Shown: positions 1-7,352, counted from the first letter of the stretch. The stretch is 44,812 nucleotides of DNA from Bryobacterales bacterium (GCA_947446025.1 CANFEY010000040.1:1-44812), one strand, 5' to 3'. Notes: generated from the letters alone by a model not told the origin. Numbers and translations are program-made.

Positions 1-131
1 ACGGTGCGGCCAAGGTTCATCCCTCATGGTGTCAGCCTCGTGTTTCGTCTTCTGGTATTTCAAATCGCGGCAACTCAAAAGAGGCCTCAACCGCCTACTC
101 TTCAGTTAGTTGCCGTCGGCGTGTCGCGCGT

Positions 132-150
132 TAGCCGGACACTACTGGTC
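132..150. repeat. Left copy of a 19-base repeat found inverted at the right edge
   Basis: The sequence tagccggacactactggtc occurs here and, exactly reverse-complemented, at 44665-44683. Similarity continues a few bases further on the window-inner side (YGRGATATRC in both). Both copies are oriented so that the gaccagtagtgtccgg end faces into the window. This pattern fits the end of an insertion sequence or other dispersed repeat, but no transposase gene is visible beside this copy. The 131 bases to its left show no gene I can recognise. Confidence 0.6.
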
Positions 151-167
151 TGGGATATACTCAAGCC

Positions 168-359
168 ATGAGTACGAGTATGGCCTCGCTTAACGTCTCC
201 CTTCCGTAGTCGTTCAAGGAGTTTGTCGAAACACAGGTAGAGAAGAGCGGCTACAGCACACCGAGCGAGTACGTGCGTCAGCTGCTCCGCGAAGATCAGA
301 AGCGCCGGGCCGAAGAAAAGCTGGAGACGCTTCTGTCCTCCCGCGAGCAGATCGTGATA
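168..359 (+). pseudogene. ParD-family antitoxin relic with an early amber codon
   Basis: Translating from ATG 168 gives MSTSMASLNVSLP, a TAG at 207-209, then in the same frame SFKEFVETQVEKSGYSTPSE, YVRQLLREDQKRRAEEKLE and LLSSREQ. This is the usual layout of ParD/CopG-type antitoxins: a short ribbon strand (SLNVSLP), a helix ending in SGYSTPSEYVR, and a Glu/Arg-rich C-terminal helix that binds the toxin. The early stop removes everything after residue 13. The gene runs straight into a degraded ParE-like frame, so the pair looks like a dead parDE module. A restart downstream of the stop cannot be excluded, but no good ATG is present. Confidence 0.75.
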
Positions 360-536
360 TCGACGAAATCGCGGACTACCTGGCCGACGAGGCAGGTGTG
401 GACACGGCTCTAGCCTTTCTCGCGGCATGAAGCCTACATGCTCGACGTCAGTCAATATACCGCTTCTCGCTTTGGCGGGCCGATTCAAATGAAAGGCTTC
501 GACGCGTAAGCCTCATCTATTCCGCCTAGGAAGGTT
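356..536 (+). pseudogene. ParE/RelE-superfamily toxin relic, several frameshifts
   Basis: In the frame starting at 356 the sequence reads DIDEIADYLADEAGVDTALA then FLAA and a stop at 428-430. The DLDEIADYIA start helix and the 'A.RFL.A' helix are typical of ParE toxins. After a one-base shift the reading resumes from 429 as EAYMLDV...GGPIQMKGFDA with a stop. After another shift it continues as RKPHLFRLGRF, which corresponds to the 'KGF..HLIFYR.G' strand of ParE. The middle of the domain is shortened and at least two frameshifts are needed. It follows the ParD relic directly, as expected for a parDE operon. Not functional as it stands. Confidence 0.6.
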
Positions 537-551
537 CGTGGCCCACCCCCC

Positions 552-1742
552 TCATCCCTCCACCACCTCGAAATCCCCCATGCACTTGCGGAACACTACC
601 CAAGCAACCAAGTAGAAGCAGCTCATCGTCATCAAGATCGGGGCGTAGCCGATGGGGCCGAGCAAATAGCCTGGAATCAGGCCGCTGAACAGAGCGCCGG
701 ACATGGAACCGGAGAAAACGCCGCAGGCGTTGGCGGTTGCGGTGGTCCGCGCGGGGAAGACGTCGGAAGGCGTGGTCAGGAGCGTGGTGCTCCAGGCTTG
801 GTGCGCGGCCATGGCCACGGCGAACAGTGCGATGGCCAGGGTGGTGTTCTCCACCACCATGCCGAACGCGGAGAAGGGCATGATGGCGGCGCAGATCAGC
901 ATGACGGTCTTGCGGGCCTTGCCGACTGGCCAGCCGCGCCCTATGAGATAGCTCGACGCCGCGCCGCCGGCTAGTCCACCGACGCCTGAAACCGCATAAA
1001 TGATGCTGAGCGTGTAGCCGCGCTGCGTGGGCGTCAGGCCGCGTTCCGTGGTCAGATACGTGGGGAGCCAGAAGAGGTAGAACCACCACACCGGGTCGGT
1101 CAGGAATTTTCCCCAGATGTAACCCCACCCTTTGTTCTGGCGGAGGACGGAGCGGAAGTCCGCTCCCGTGTGGTCATTGCTCGGTAGAGATGGCGTGGAC
1201 TTCGGCGTGGTGAGCAGCCAAAGCGGGAGCCACAGGAACCCTAGCGCGCCCATGACGGCGAAGCAGGCTTGCCAGCTCCAGCTCGCGGCGATCCAGATGA
1301 ACAGCGGCGGTCCGATCACGCTGGCGAAGTTCACGCCGGAGTTGACGAAGCCCATCGCCAGCGCTTTCTGGTTGGCGGGGAACCATTCTGCCAGGGCTTT
1401 GTTGATGGCTGGGAAGTTGGGGGATTCGCCCAGTCCCAGCGCCAGTCGCAGCGCTCCGAAGTGAAGCGGTGTGGTGGCAAGGGCCGTGAGCATGCCGGCC
1501 GTGCTCCAAAATCCGGCGGCGAGGCCGAAGCCGACGCGGGTTCCATAGGTATTGAGGAGACGGGCACCGAAGAGAGCGCCGATGCCGTAGGCGAATTGGA
1601 ACCAGAAGGTGATTTCTCCGTAAGCGGCTTGGGAGAAATTCAGCTCCTTCTGGATTTCAGGCAGCAGGACGCCGAGGATGCCCCGGTCCAAATAGTTGAT
1701 GGTGGTGGCGACGAACAGCAGCGCGATGATCCACCAGCGCAC
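552..1742 (-). CDS. MFS transporter, hexuronate/anion-cation symporter-like (ACS family)
   Basis: A 396-residue inner-membrane protein with the hydrophobic pattern of a 12-helix major facilitator. The N-terminus (NYLDRGILGVLLPEI) and the motif LGLGESPNFPAINKALAEWF are characteristic of the anion:cation symporter group that includes ExuT-like hexuronate and sugar-acid transporters. It probably imports an organic acid with protons; the substrate cannot be read from sequence. It starts three bases after the stop of the upstream transporter gene at 1746, so the two are almost certainly co-transcribed. Length is at the short end of the family (usually 420-450), with a compact central loop around residues 190-205. 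Family assignment is firm; the substrate is inference. Confidence 0.85.
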   Translation of the reverse strand: MRWWIIALLFVATTINYLDRGILGVLLPEIQKELNFSQAAYGEITFWFQFAYGIGALFGARLLNTYGTRVGFGLAAGFWSTAGMLTALATTPLHFGALRLALGLGESPNFPAINKALAEWFPANQKALAMGFVNSGVNFASVIGPPLFIWIAASWSWQACFAVMGALGFLWLPLWLLTTPKSTPSLPSNDHTGADFRSVLRQNKGWGYIWGKFLTDPVWWFYLFWLPTYLTTERGLTPTQRGYTLSIIYAVSGVGGLAGGAASSYLIGRGWPVGKARKTVMLICAAIMPFSAFGMVVENTTLAIALFAVAMAAHQAWSTTLLTTPSDVFPARTTATANACGVFSGSMSGALFSGLIPGYLLGPIGYAPILMTMSCFYLVAWVVFRKCMGDFEVVEG

Positions 1743-1745
1743 GGC

Positions 1746-3071
1746 CTACGCTTTGCCCTTGAGGGTGGGCTGAGAGCTGCCCATCTTCAGGGTCATCAGC
1801 ACAAACGCGGCCAGCAGGGAGCCGATGCCCATGATAAGCGCGACCGTGGGCAGGCCCATTTCGGCCTCCAGCAAATACCCGGCGAGGATCGGGGACAGTA
1901 CCGCTCCGCCGCGGCCGACGCCGACGACGAAGCCGGTTCCGGTGGCCTTCACGTGGGTCGGGAAGGCGTAGGCGACGATGGAGTACAGTCCAGAGATCGC
2001 GGCGTTGCCGCAGAAGCCCACGATGATGGCGAGCCACGTCAATGTGGTCAGGTCCGCGGGGCTGCGGCCAAAGGTGGCTACGGCAACCGCGTTCAGCAGA
2101 AGGATGGTGACGGTGAGCGGCTTCAGCCCAAAGCGCGCTGTGAGCACGCCGAAGACGGCTCCACCCGCGGCTCCGCCGAGGTTGGCCAGGGCTAGCACCG
2201 TGCCCGCGCCGGCTGGGGAGAACTTCATCATCGTCAGGATCTGCGGGGTCCATTTCACCAGGAAGTAGAACGTGAGGATGTGCAGGAAGTACACCGCGGT
2301 CACGGTCACGGTGGTAGCGATGAGGGCGGGCGAGAAAATGTCCCCGATGGACTTCTTCTTATCGTCCGCCGTGATGACGGGCAGCGAAGTTACGGTGGGC
2401 AGGCCCAACTTCGACAGCGAGTTATTGACCAAGCCCAGCGCGCCTTCCGGCTGTTTGCGGGTCAGCCAATGCACGGATTCGGGAACCGTAAAGTACAGCA
2501 GCGGCAGCAGCAGGCCGGTGGCCGTCGCGCCCAGGTAGAAGACCGAGCGCCATCCGTAGGGGCCGATGAGGCTGGAGGCATACAAGCCGCCGAAGCCCGC
2601 GCCCAGCGGGTAGCCGATCACCATGATGGAGATGCACAGCGCCCGCGCTTTCTTGCTGGTGAATTCGCCCACCACCGCGTTGGTCGCGGAGAGCATGCCG
2701 CCGATGCCGAGGCCGGTGAATACGCGCCAGGCGGAGAGGATCACCGGGCTGGACGCCGAGGTCGCGCCGAGCATACCCGCCGCCATCACGATGAGGCATC
2801 CGAGGAGCGTGGGCCGCCGGCCGATCTTGTCGGCGACGCCTCCAAGGAAGATGGACCCGAATGCCATGCCGATCAATTCCATCGAAAGCACGATGCCAAG
2901 CTCAGCCCGGTCAATGCCCCATTCCGCGGCGATTCCGGGCGAGGCGAAGGCGATGGAGAGCACATCGAAGCCGTCCATGGCATTGAGTAAGACGGTAAGG
3001 ACAACCACCACGATCTGGGCCGTGGTCATCTTGGACTGGTCAATTATTTCGCGGGGGTCTGTAGCGGTCAT
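1746..3071 (-). CDS. MFS transporter, aromatic acid:H+ symporter-like (AAHS family)
   Basis: A 441-residue inner-membrane transporter. The start is placed at ATG 3071, preceded by AGGAGA at a good distance, rather than at the upstream extension of the open frame, which has no membrane or signal character. First-helix motif NAMDGFDVLSIAFASPGI contains the DGFD signature of aromatic-acid symporters (PcaK/BenK group). The loop 2-3 motif GGVADKIGRRPTLL and the PES.HWL motif after helix 6 also match. It likely imports benzoate-like or similar carboxylates with protons. It is first gene of a two-transporter operon with the gene at 552. No catabolic genes lie nearby, so the substrate stays open. Confidence 0.85.
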   Translation of the reverse strand: MTATDPREIIDQSKMTTAQIVVVVLTVLLNAMDGFDVLSIAFASPGIAAEWGIDRAELGIVLSMELIGMAFGSIFLGGVADKIGRRPTLLGCLIVMAAGMLGATSASSPVILSAWRVFTGLGIGGMLSATNAVVGEFTSKKARALCISIMVIGYPLGAGFGGLYASSLIGPYGWRSVFYLGATATGLLLPLLYFTVPESVHWLTRKQPEGALGLVNNSLSKLGLPTVTSLPVITADDKKKSIGDIFSPALIATTVTVTAVYFLHILTFYFLVKWTPQILTMMKFSPAGAGTVLALANLGGAAGGAVFGVLTARFGLKPLTVTILLLNAVAVATFGRSPADLTTLTWLAIIVGFCGNAAISGLYSIVAYAFPTHVKATGTGFVVGVGRGGAVLSPILAGYLLEAEMGLPTVALIMGIGSLLAAFVLMTLKMGSSQPTLKGKA

Positions 3072-3135
3072 TCGGTTCGGTATCTCCTCTTCCTGCGGCG
3101 CAACTACAGTATCATAGCGCGGACCAAGCACGTGG

Positions 3136-3164
3136 GGCAGGTTCCCGACTGTTCCCGACCTGCC
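3136..3164. terminator. Stem-loop downstream of the STAS gene
   Basis: GGCAGGT (3136-3142) pairs with ACCTGCC (3158-3164) around a 15-base loop. It lies just past the stop codon of the STAS gene and upstream of the transporter operon, both read on the minus strand. There is no clear T-run after the stem, so it could be a weak or Rho-assisted terminator. Its role is inference. Confidence 0.35.
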
Positions 3165-3165
3165 A

Positions 3166-3510
3166 CTAAAAACCGCCGCAGGCAGCGTCGGCGTCCGGGT
3201 GGAAGGAAAGAATGCGCTCCAGATGCCCGACAGCGAAAGAGGAGGCGACCATCCCCTTGGCTCCCGCGATGCGCATGCGGCCACCTGCCTGTTCGATGCG
3301 CCCGTTGCAGCCGATCAGCATCCCCATTCCGGCGCTATCGATGTAAGTGAGCGAGGCGAGGTCGATGACCAACTTTCGGGCCCCCTCGTCAATCAGCTTG
3401 TGAATGGCGCTTTCGATGGATTGCAGCGTATTGCCCAGGTTCAGGCGCCCGGAGAGTTCGACGACGGTGATATCCGGCTCGACGGCGCGCGTTTGGATGG
3501 CGGGATGCAC
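3166..3510 (-). CDS. STAS-domain anti-sigma factor antagonist
   Basis: A 114-residue single-domain protein with the SpoIIAA/RsbV fold signature: an N-terminal strand ITVVELSGRLNLGN, then KLVIDLASLTYIDSAGMGML with the conserved phosphoacceptor serine at residue 59. Such proteins bind an anti-sigma factor kinase and release a sigma factor when unphosphorylated. No partner kinase or sigma factor gene lies beside it. The gene starts 12 bases downstream of the end of the broken Uma2 gene. Stand-alone STAS antagonists are common in acidobacteria. The final stop is followed by a stem-loop at 3136-3164. Confidence 0.85.
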   Translation of the reverse strand: MHPAIQTRAVEPDITVVELSGRLNLGNTLQSIESAIHKLIDEGARKLVIDLASLTYIDSAGMGMLIGCNGRIEQAGGRMRIAGAKGMVASSFAVGHLERILSFHPDADAACGGF

Positions 3511-3522
3511 TCTGCGATTTTA

Positions 3523-3821
3523 TCAGGACAGCGCCGCGAAAAGTTCGGAGACGCTAATGGAAATTTCCCCTGCGCGAAGGTGTCTGTGTCGCGGACCGGC
3601 TCGCCATCCGCGGCGTATTCCCAGCGGCTCGCTTGACCGGGTCGATGACCTACGTAAAGGGCACGCCCCACGCGTGGTATTCCTCACACTTGGCGAGCGT
3701 CGCGCCCAGGCGGTCTTCGGGGGAGAGAATTTCGCAACAGAGTAGGACGAGATCGGTGGGGTAGGGGTCTTGGTGCTTCCGGTCCGCAATGACGTCAGCA
3801 CCAAACATTTGGTAGGCGACA
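3523..3821 (-). pseudogene. Uma2-family endonuclease relic (C-terminal half, frameshifted)
   Basis: Three frames are needed to follow the protein. The first gives YPTDLVLLCCEILSPEDRL then KCEEYHAWGVPFT (down to about 3653), the second gives WEYAADGEPVRDTDT, and the third gives LRAGEISISVSELFAAL ending at the TGA at 3523. Joined, they make the C-terminal half of a Uma2 (DUF820) protein, with its I-E-[IV]-L-S-P-[ED]-D core and 'GVPYVW.IDP' strand, the latter visible only as remnants. The N-terminal half is missing and is replaced by a kinase fragment on the same strand. Uma2 proteins are PD-(D/E)XK nuclease-fold proteins that occur in many copies in acidobacteria; this copy is dead. Confidence 0.75.
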
Positions 3822-4040
3822 TCCGGAGCCAAGCAATCCAAGCACGCGGTATCGTCCCGCAAGCACGGTGCCCGCGGGGAAGCGGCCTTCGTCGGCGGTG
3901 GTGCTGGAACGAACCGGAGAGTTGGCGAAGGGGGTTTCGGTAGCCACCTCATTCGCCGCGGCGGGAAGCTTGCTGAGGCAGGCGGGGCAGACTAGCCAGT
4001 CGGGTTCCACGGCTCGGGAGCATTGGGGCAGGCAGACAAG
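3822..4040 (-). pseudogene. N-terminal fragment of a zinc-ribbon Ser/Thr protein kinase
   Basis: The translation reads CSRAVEPDWLVCPACLSKL, a linker rich in Thr/Ser, then FPAGTVLAGRYRVLGLLGSG, where it breaks off at about 3822. A double-cysteine ribbon followed by 'F.pGt.lagRYr.lg.LG.GG' is the start of the PknB-like cytoplasmic kinases abundant in acidobacteria. The last visible part is the beginning of the glycine-rich ATP loop; the catalytic lobe is absent and the Uma2 remnant begins at the same point. I read this as a deletion scar joining two genes. No product is expected. Confidence 0.7.
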
Positions 4041-4084
4041 ATAGAGACAAGATAGGGACAGTATACTCAATCCCCGATCTAGAG

Positions 4085-4109
4085 AGCCCCAGGCTGAACG
4101 CATGGGGTT
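4085..4109. repeat. Palindromic dispersed repeat, copy 1
   Basis: AGCCCCA, a short variable centre, then ACGCATGGGGTT. The outer arms pair (AGCCCCA with TGGGGTT). The same arms recur at 39766-39790 and, with a nearly identical centre, at 39803-39827. It lies just upstream of the infC promoter candidate. Confidence 0.6.
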
Positions 4110-4135
4110 GCAGCGGGCGCAAATTCTGGTACTAT
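4108..4135 (+). promoter_or_regulatory. Candidate infC promoter
   Basis: TTGCAG (4108-4113) and TACTAT (4130-4135) are separated by 16 bases, close to the sigma-70 consensus. Transcription would start near 4142, one base before the ATG of the short leader frame at 4143. The -35 element overlaps the right arm of the palindromic repeat. Assigned by consensus only. Confidence 0.45.
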
Positions 4136-4142
4136 CAGAAAC

Positions 4143-4175
4143 ATGACGATCTTTATCCTCGAGTCACGTTCTTAA
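4143..4175 (+). CDS. Ten-codon leader frame overlapping infC
   Basis: ATG at 4143 opens a frame encoding MTIFILESRS and ends in TAA at 4173-4175. The last A is shared with the ATG of infC (TAATG). The predicted transcription start lies at about its first base, so it could be translated as a leaderless minigene and hand ribosomes to infC, which lacks a clear Shine-Dalgarno sequence. There is no homology to lean on; it may be chance. Confidence 0.3.
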   Translation: MTIFILESRS

Positions 4176-4780
4176 TGGGTGGTTTTTCGAGAGGCATGCC
4201 GCCTCGCAGACCTCGAATTCGCGAGAACGTCAATGAAGCCATCCGTGCACGCGAAGTGCGCGCGGTGTTTCCCGACGGGTCGGTTGAGATTCTTCCGACG
4301 CTAGTCGCTGTCCGCAAAGCCAAGGATTTGGGGCTGGATCTGATCGTGGTGTCCCCCACGGCGGAGCCGCCCGTTGCCAAGGCCATGGACTACGGCCAGT
4401 GGCAGTACGAGAACAAGAAGAAGCAGCACGAGGCCAAGCGCAAGCAGCACATCATCCTTGTTAAAGAGCTGAAGTTCCGCCCCAACACCGATGATCACGA
4501 CTACGACTTCAAGCTGAAGCACGCCGTCCGCTTCCTGCAAGAGGGCAACCGCGTCAAGGCGGTGGTGCAGTTCCGTGGACGCGAAATCGCCCACGTGGAT
4601 CTGGGCAAGAAACTGCTGCTCCGGTTCGCTGAGGATCTGAAAGAGTACGGCACCATCGAAGGCCAGCCGCGCCTGGAGGGCCGCAACGCCCACGTCATCT
4701 TCAGTCCGGTGAAGGTGGCGGTGCCGGCCAAGGAAGCCAAACCGAAGGATCCGTCCGCGGCCGACCCCCAAACCAACTAA
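4175..4780 (+). CDS. infC: Translation initiation factor IF-3
   Basis: A 201-residue cytoplasmic protein that binds the 30S subunit, blocks premature 50S joining and checks start codon pairing. The N-domain (RENVNEAIRAREVRAVFPDG, about residues 15-85) is followed by the linker MDYGQWQYENKKKQHEAKRK and the C-domain with ELKFRPNTDDHDYDFKLKHA and VQFRGREIAH. A Lys/Pro-rich tail of about 20 residues is added. The start at 4175 (ATG, not the AUU used by several bacteria) has no good Shine-Dalgarno; ATG 4196 is an alternative that would trim seven residues. Unlike the common order, rpmI and rplT do not follow; a PspC gene does. Confidence 0.95.
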   Translation: MGGFSRGMPPRRPRIRENVNEAIRAREVRAVFPDGSVEILPTLVAVRKAKDLGLDLIVVSPTAEPPVAKAMDYGQWQYENKKKQHEAKRKQHIILVKELKFRPNTDDHDYDFKLKHAVRFLQEGNRVKAVVQFRGREIAHVDLGKKLLLRFAEDLKEYGTIEGQPRLEGRNAHVIFSPVKVAVPAKEAKPKDPSAADPQTN

Positions 4781-4795
4781 CGGAACTTTTGCAAA

Positions 4796-4831
4796 GCCTC
4801 CGGCGTATACTCTTACGCACGGAGGCTTTTT
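4796..4831 (+). terminator. Intrinsic terminator of infC that covers the next gene's ribosome binding site
   Basis: GCCTCCG (4796-4802) pairs with CGGAGGC (4820-4826). An inner stem GCGTA (4803-4807) with TACGC (4814-4818) extends it around a six-base loop, leaving A4819 bulged. Five T follow (4827-4831). The 3' arm contains GGAGG (4821-4825), the apparent Shine-Dalgarno of the ATG at 4833. The loop side also contains TATACT (4806-4811), a -10-like hexamer. Confidence 0.7.
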
Positions 4832-4832
4832 C

Positions 4833-5150
4833 ATGTTTTGCACACAATGTGGCGTTTCGCTGGGTGAGCAGGGGTCGAACTTCTGCCCCGGCTGCGGGAA
4901 ATCGACGCGCGGGGAGCAGCCCAACTACCGGCCCACGCGGAAGGTTCTCGAGCGCCCCCGGCAAGGCCGGCGGATCGCCGGAGTGTGTGCGGGACTCGCG
5001 AACTATCTAGAAGTGGACGTAAGGTTGATCCGCATCCTGGCGGTGATCGGCTTCTTCTGCTATGGCGTCGGCTTCATGGCCTACATCGCAGCGGTCTTTG
5101 TCATGCCGAACGAAGAATACGGCGCTCCCAGCAGCGTCTCCGCCCGCTAG
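4833..5150 (+). CDS. Zinc-ribbon and PspC-domain membrane protein
   Basis: A 105-residue protein. Residues 1-24 form a zinc ribbon (CTQCG ... CPGCG). Residues about 40-92 form a PspC domain: GRRIAGVCAGLANYLEVD, then a hydrophobic stretch LAVIGFFCYGVGFMAYIAAV ending in the typical VMPNEE. PspC domains belong to envelope-stress proteins that sense or stabilise the inner membrane; the N-terminal ribbon is probably cytoplasmic. The gene follows infC by 52 bases, and a terminator hairpin in this gap hides the GGAGG before its ATG, so expression from infC readthrough would be low unless the hairpin opens. No other psp genes are present. Confidence 0.85.
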   Translation: MFCTQCGVSLGEQGSNFCPGCGKSTRGEQPNYRPTRKVLERPRQGRRIAGVCAGLANYLEVDVRLIRILAVIGFFCYGVGFMAYIAAVFVMPNEEYGAPSSVSAR

Positions 5151-5152
5151 CT

Positions 5153-5887
5153 CTAGCGAAGGGTGGTGTCCATGAAGCCGCTGGCGAATTCGCCACGCAC
5201 GTTGAAGTCGAACGCGCGGACGCCGAATTGCGAGTAGCTGTTGCCCTGAATCAGTTTGCCGATCTTGCTGGAACTGCGCGTGTGAATCGTGCCCTGCGCG
5301 AACTTGAACGTGATAGAAGGGATGTTGGTCGACATCTTGGCGATCCCCTTGTCACTCTTTGACCACCAGTTGGCCAGGAACGGGATCGTCAGAAATGCGT
5401 TGTCCGTCTGGGTTCCGGTAATGCTCCAGCCCGCCTTGCCGTCAGGTGAGACCTCCACATACAGGGCCGGGGTGTTGTTCTCTTTCACCAGATCCGCATC
5501 CAGCAACGCGGGGATTCCGGCTCGCTCCAGGCGTTGCGCCAGCCGGTCCGAGTCTGTTGCGTAGGCGACCGTGTAGTTGTTGATGTCACCTGTTCCGTCC
5601 GGCGAAACCACCATCACGCCGATGTGGGAAACAATTCCAGGAACCGCTTCGAAACCATCCAGCTTAACCGAAGTGCAACGCGCGGCGCGGACGACTACCG
5701 TTGCGTCACCGTTTGCGTCGGTCGCAATCACGAAAGGTGCGGGTACAAGCGCCTGTGCTTTTGCTAGCGACACGGGGCCCGTCCCGACGTATTCCACGCA
5801 ATTCTGAAACTGAACCGGGAACCCACGGTTGTCGGCGGCGAGAGCGAAGCCCGCGCAGAGGAAAAGAGGAAGAAGCTGCTTGTGCAT
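5153..5887 (-). CDS. Secreted protein of unknown function
   Basis: A 244-residue protein with a clear signal peptide (MHKQLLPLFLCAGFALA, cleavage before ADNRG). The mature part is rich in beta strands. It contains FVIATDANGDATVVVRAARC, VSHIGVMVVSPDGTGDINNY and a late LANWWSKSDKGIAKMSTNIP. The 'hIG.M..PDGTGDINNY' and 'FLANWW' blocks look like conserved motifs of a family I have no firm name for. A distant relation to acetoacetate-decarboxylase-like beta barrels is possible but not shown. Two cysteines remain in the mature chain. It is a single gene, convergent with the PspC gene (the stop codons are two bases apart) and downstream of obgE on the same strand. Confidence 0.7.
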   Translation of the reverse strand: MHKQLLPLFLCAGFALAADNRGFPVQFQNCVEYVGTGPVSLAKAQALVPAPFVIATDANGDATVVVRAARCTSVKLDGFEAVPGIVSHIGVMVVSPDGTGDINNYTVAYATDSDRLAQRLERAGIPALLDADLVKENNTPALYVEVSPDGKAGWSITGTQTDNAFLTIPFLANWWSKSDKGIAKMSTNIPSITFKFAQGTIHTRSSSKIGKLIQGNSYSQFGVRAFDFNVRGEFASGFMDTTLR

Positions 5888-5950
5888 GAGTCTCTATCGG
5901 CGACGCGGAGATCTCCCTGCATAAGGGATCTTGTCGTAGTACCCTGTACG

Positions 5951-6967
5951 CTATTCGTCGTTGACGGGCGGCAGGATCAGCTTCGCCATGGCTTGCTTCA
6001 GTTCTTCAATCCCTTCGCCGGTGGCGGAAGAGATCTTAAAGAACGGCAAGTTGCGGCGCTTCGCCACCGCCCGCAGGGAGGCAATGCGCTTAGCGTCCTG
6101 CGCGGCGTCGATTTTCGTGGCGACCAGGATCATGGGCTTGGCTGCGAGTTCCGCGGAGAACTTCTCCAGCTCCTTCATCACGATCTTGAAGTCGTCCGCC
6201 GGCTTGCGGGTGGAAAATTCGGAAACATCCACCAGATGCGCCAGCAAGCGAGTGCGCTCCACGTGACGCAGGAACTGGATGCCCAGGCCGTGGCCTTCGG
6301 ACGCGCCTTCGATAAGGCCGGGAATGTCGGCGACGATGAAGGTGCGGTAGTTGTCGGCGTCCGGTGAGACAACGCCGAGGTTGGGTTCGAGCGTGGTGAA
6401 GGGATAGTCAGCGATCTTCGGCTTCGCGGCGGAGATGCGGGAGATGAGCGTCGACTTGCCGGCGTTCGGGAAACCCACTAAGCCAACGTCGGCCAGCAAC
6501 TTCAATTCGAGCTGCAGGCGACGCTCCTGACCAGGCTTGCCGTCTTCGTGTTCGGTGGGAGCTTGATGCGTGGACGACATAAAGCGCGCGTTGCCGCGTC
6601 CGCCGCGTCCGCCCTTGGCGACGATGAAGCGGTCGCCCTCTACGGCGAAGTCATGGATGAGGCCGCCTGTCTCGGCGTCCGTGACCACGGTACCCACGGG
6701 CACGCCGATTTCCACGTCCGTGCCGTCGTGGCCCTTCTTGTTGCTGCCCTCGCCGTGGCGTCCGCGCTGGGCCTTATGCTCCGGGTTGTAGCGCAAGTGC
6801 AACAGAGTGTTGTAGCCGGAAGTGGCCACCATGATGACGTCACCGCCGCGTCCGCCATCGCCGCCGCTGGGGCCGCCCTTGGGGACGAACTTTTCGCGCC
6901 GGAACGCCAGGATGCCGTTGCCGCCGTCGCCGCCTTTGACTGAGATGATAACTTCGTCTATGAACAT
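5951..6967 (-). CDS. obgE: Obg-family GTPase
   Basis: A 338-residue GTPase that associates with the 50S subunit and links ribosome assembly to growth control. The glycine-rich Obg fold occupies residues 1-158 ([31 protein letters not shown]). The G domain follows with G1 GFPNAGKST at 165-173, switch [11 protein letters not shown] at 214-222, G4 ATKID near 283-287 and G5 SSATGEG. It ends soon after the G domain, so the C-terminal OCT domain of some homologues is absent. It forms an operon with rplU and rpmA upstream, the widespread order. A stem-loop lies in the 118-base gap after rpmA. Confidence 0.95.
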   Translation of the reverse strand: MFIDEVIISVKGGDGGNGILAFRREKFVPKGGPSGGDGGRGGDVIMVATSGYNTLLHLRYNPEHKAQRGRHGEGSNKKGHDGTDVEIGVPVGTVVTDAETGGLIHDFAVEGDRFIVAKGGRGGRGNARFMSSTHQAPTEHEDGKPGQERRLQLELKLLADVGLVGFPNAGKSTLISRISAAKPKIADYPFTTLEPNLGVVSPDADNYRTFIVADIPGLIEGASEGHGLGIQFLRHVERTRLLAHLVDVSEFSTRKPADDFKIVMKELEKFSAELAAKPMILVATKIDAAQDAKRIASLRAVAKRRNLPFFKISSATGEGIEELKQAMAKLILPPVNDE

Positions 6968-7036
6968 TTTGCCGTCTGTCCGCTTCCTTTACAGTCGCGG
7001 TTCGGTGCTGGGGGAGGTAAGGCCAGACACACGAAA

Positions 7037-7076
7037 GGCCAGGGAGTCCGCTACAACCACGCGGTGGCCCCTGGCC
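7037..7076 (-). terminator. Stem-loop between rpmA and obgE
   Basis: GGCCAGGG (7037-7044) pairs with CCCTGGCC (7069-7076), with an inner CCGC/GCGG pairing (7048-7051 with 7061-7064). On the minus strand it is followed by TTTCGTG, only a short T stretch. It may reduce obgE expression relative to the ribosomal protein genes rather than terminate fully. Confidence 0.4.
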
Positions 7077-7085
7077 CTAGTGTAA

Positions 7086-7343
7086 TTACTCTGCTGCGGC
7101 GACGCTGACGAACTTGCCCATGCGCCCGCGGTCACGGAAGGCGATGACGCCGGTGACCTTGGCGAACAAGGTGTCGTCCTTGCCCACGCCCACGTTCAAG
7201 CCGGGCTTGATCTTGGTGCCGCGTTGACGGACGATGATCGACCCGCCGGAAACTAATTGACCGCCGAACGCCTTGACGCCCAGCCGTTGGGCATTAGAAT
7301 CGCGACCGTTTTTTGAACTGCCTAAGCCTTTTTTATGTGCCAT
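7086..7343 (-). CDS. rpmA: 50S ribosomal protein L27
   Basis: An 85-residue basic protein that reaches towards the peptidyl transferase centre. The start [17 protein letters not shown] and the block [20 protein letters not shown] are nearly invariant in L27, and the sequence runs to the usual length. It has no N-terminal extension of the Firmicutes type that needs cleavage. It sits nine bases after rplU and upstream of obgE on the same strand. Confidence 0.97.
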   Translation of the reverse strand: MAHKKGLGSSKNGRDSNAQRLGVKAFGGQLVSGGSIIVRQRGTKIKPGLNVGVGKDDTLFAKVTGVIAFRDRGRMGKFVSVAAAE

Positions 7344-7352
7344 TGGTGCTGA

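Noticed and set aside
102-488. Long open frame on the minus strand across the parDE relic
   Set aside because: It is antisense to readable ParD and ParE remnants and shows no protein family; a by-product of GC-rich codons.
3822-4103. An intact small zinc-ribbon protein
   Set aside because: The sequence ends in the middle of a kinase ATP loop, so it is a fragment rather than a complete gene.
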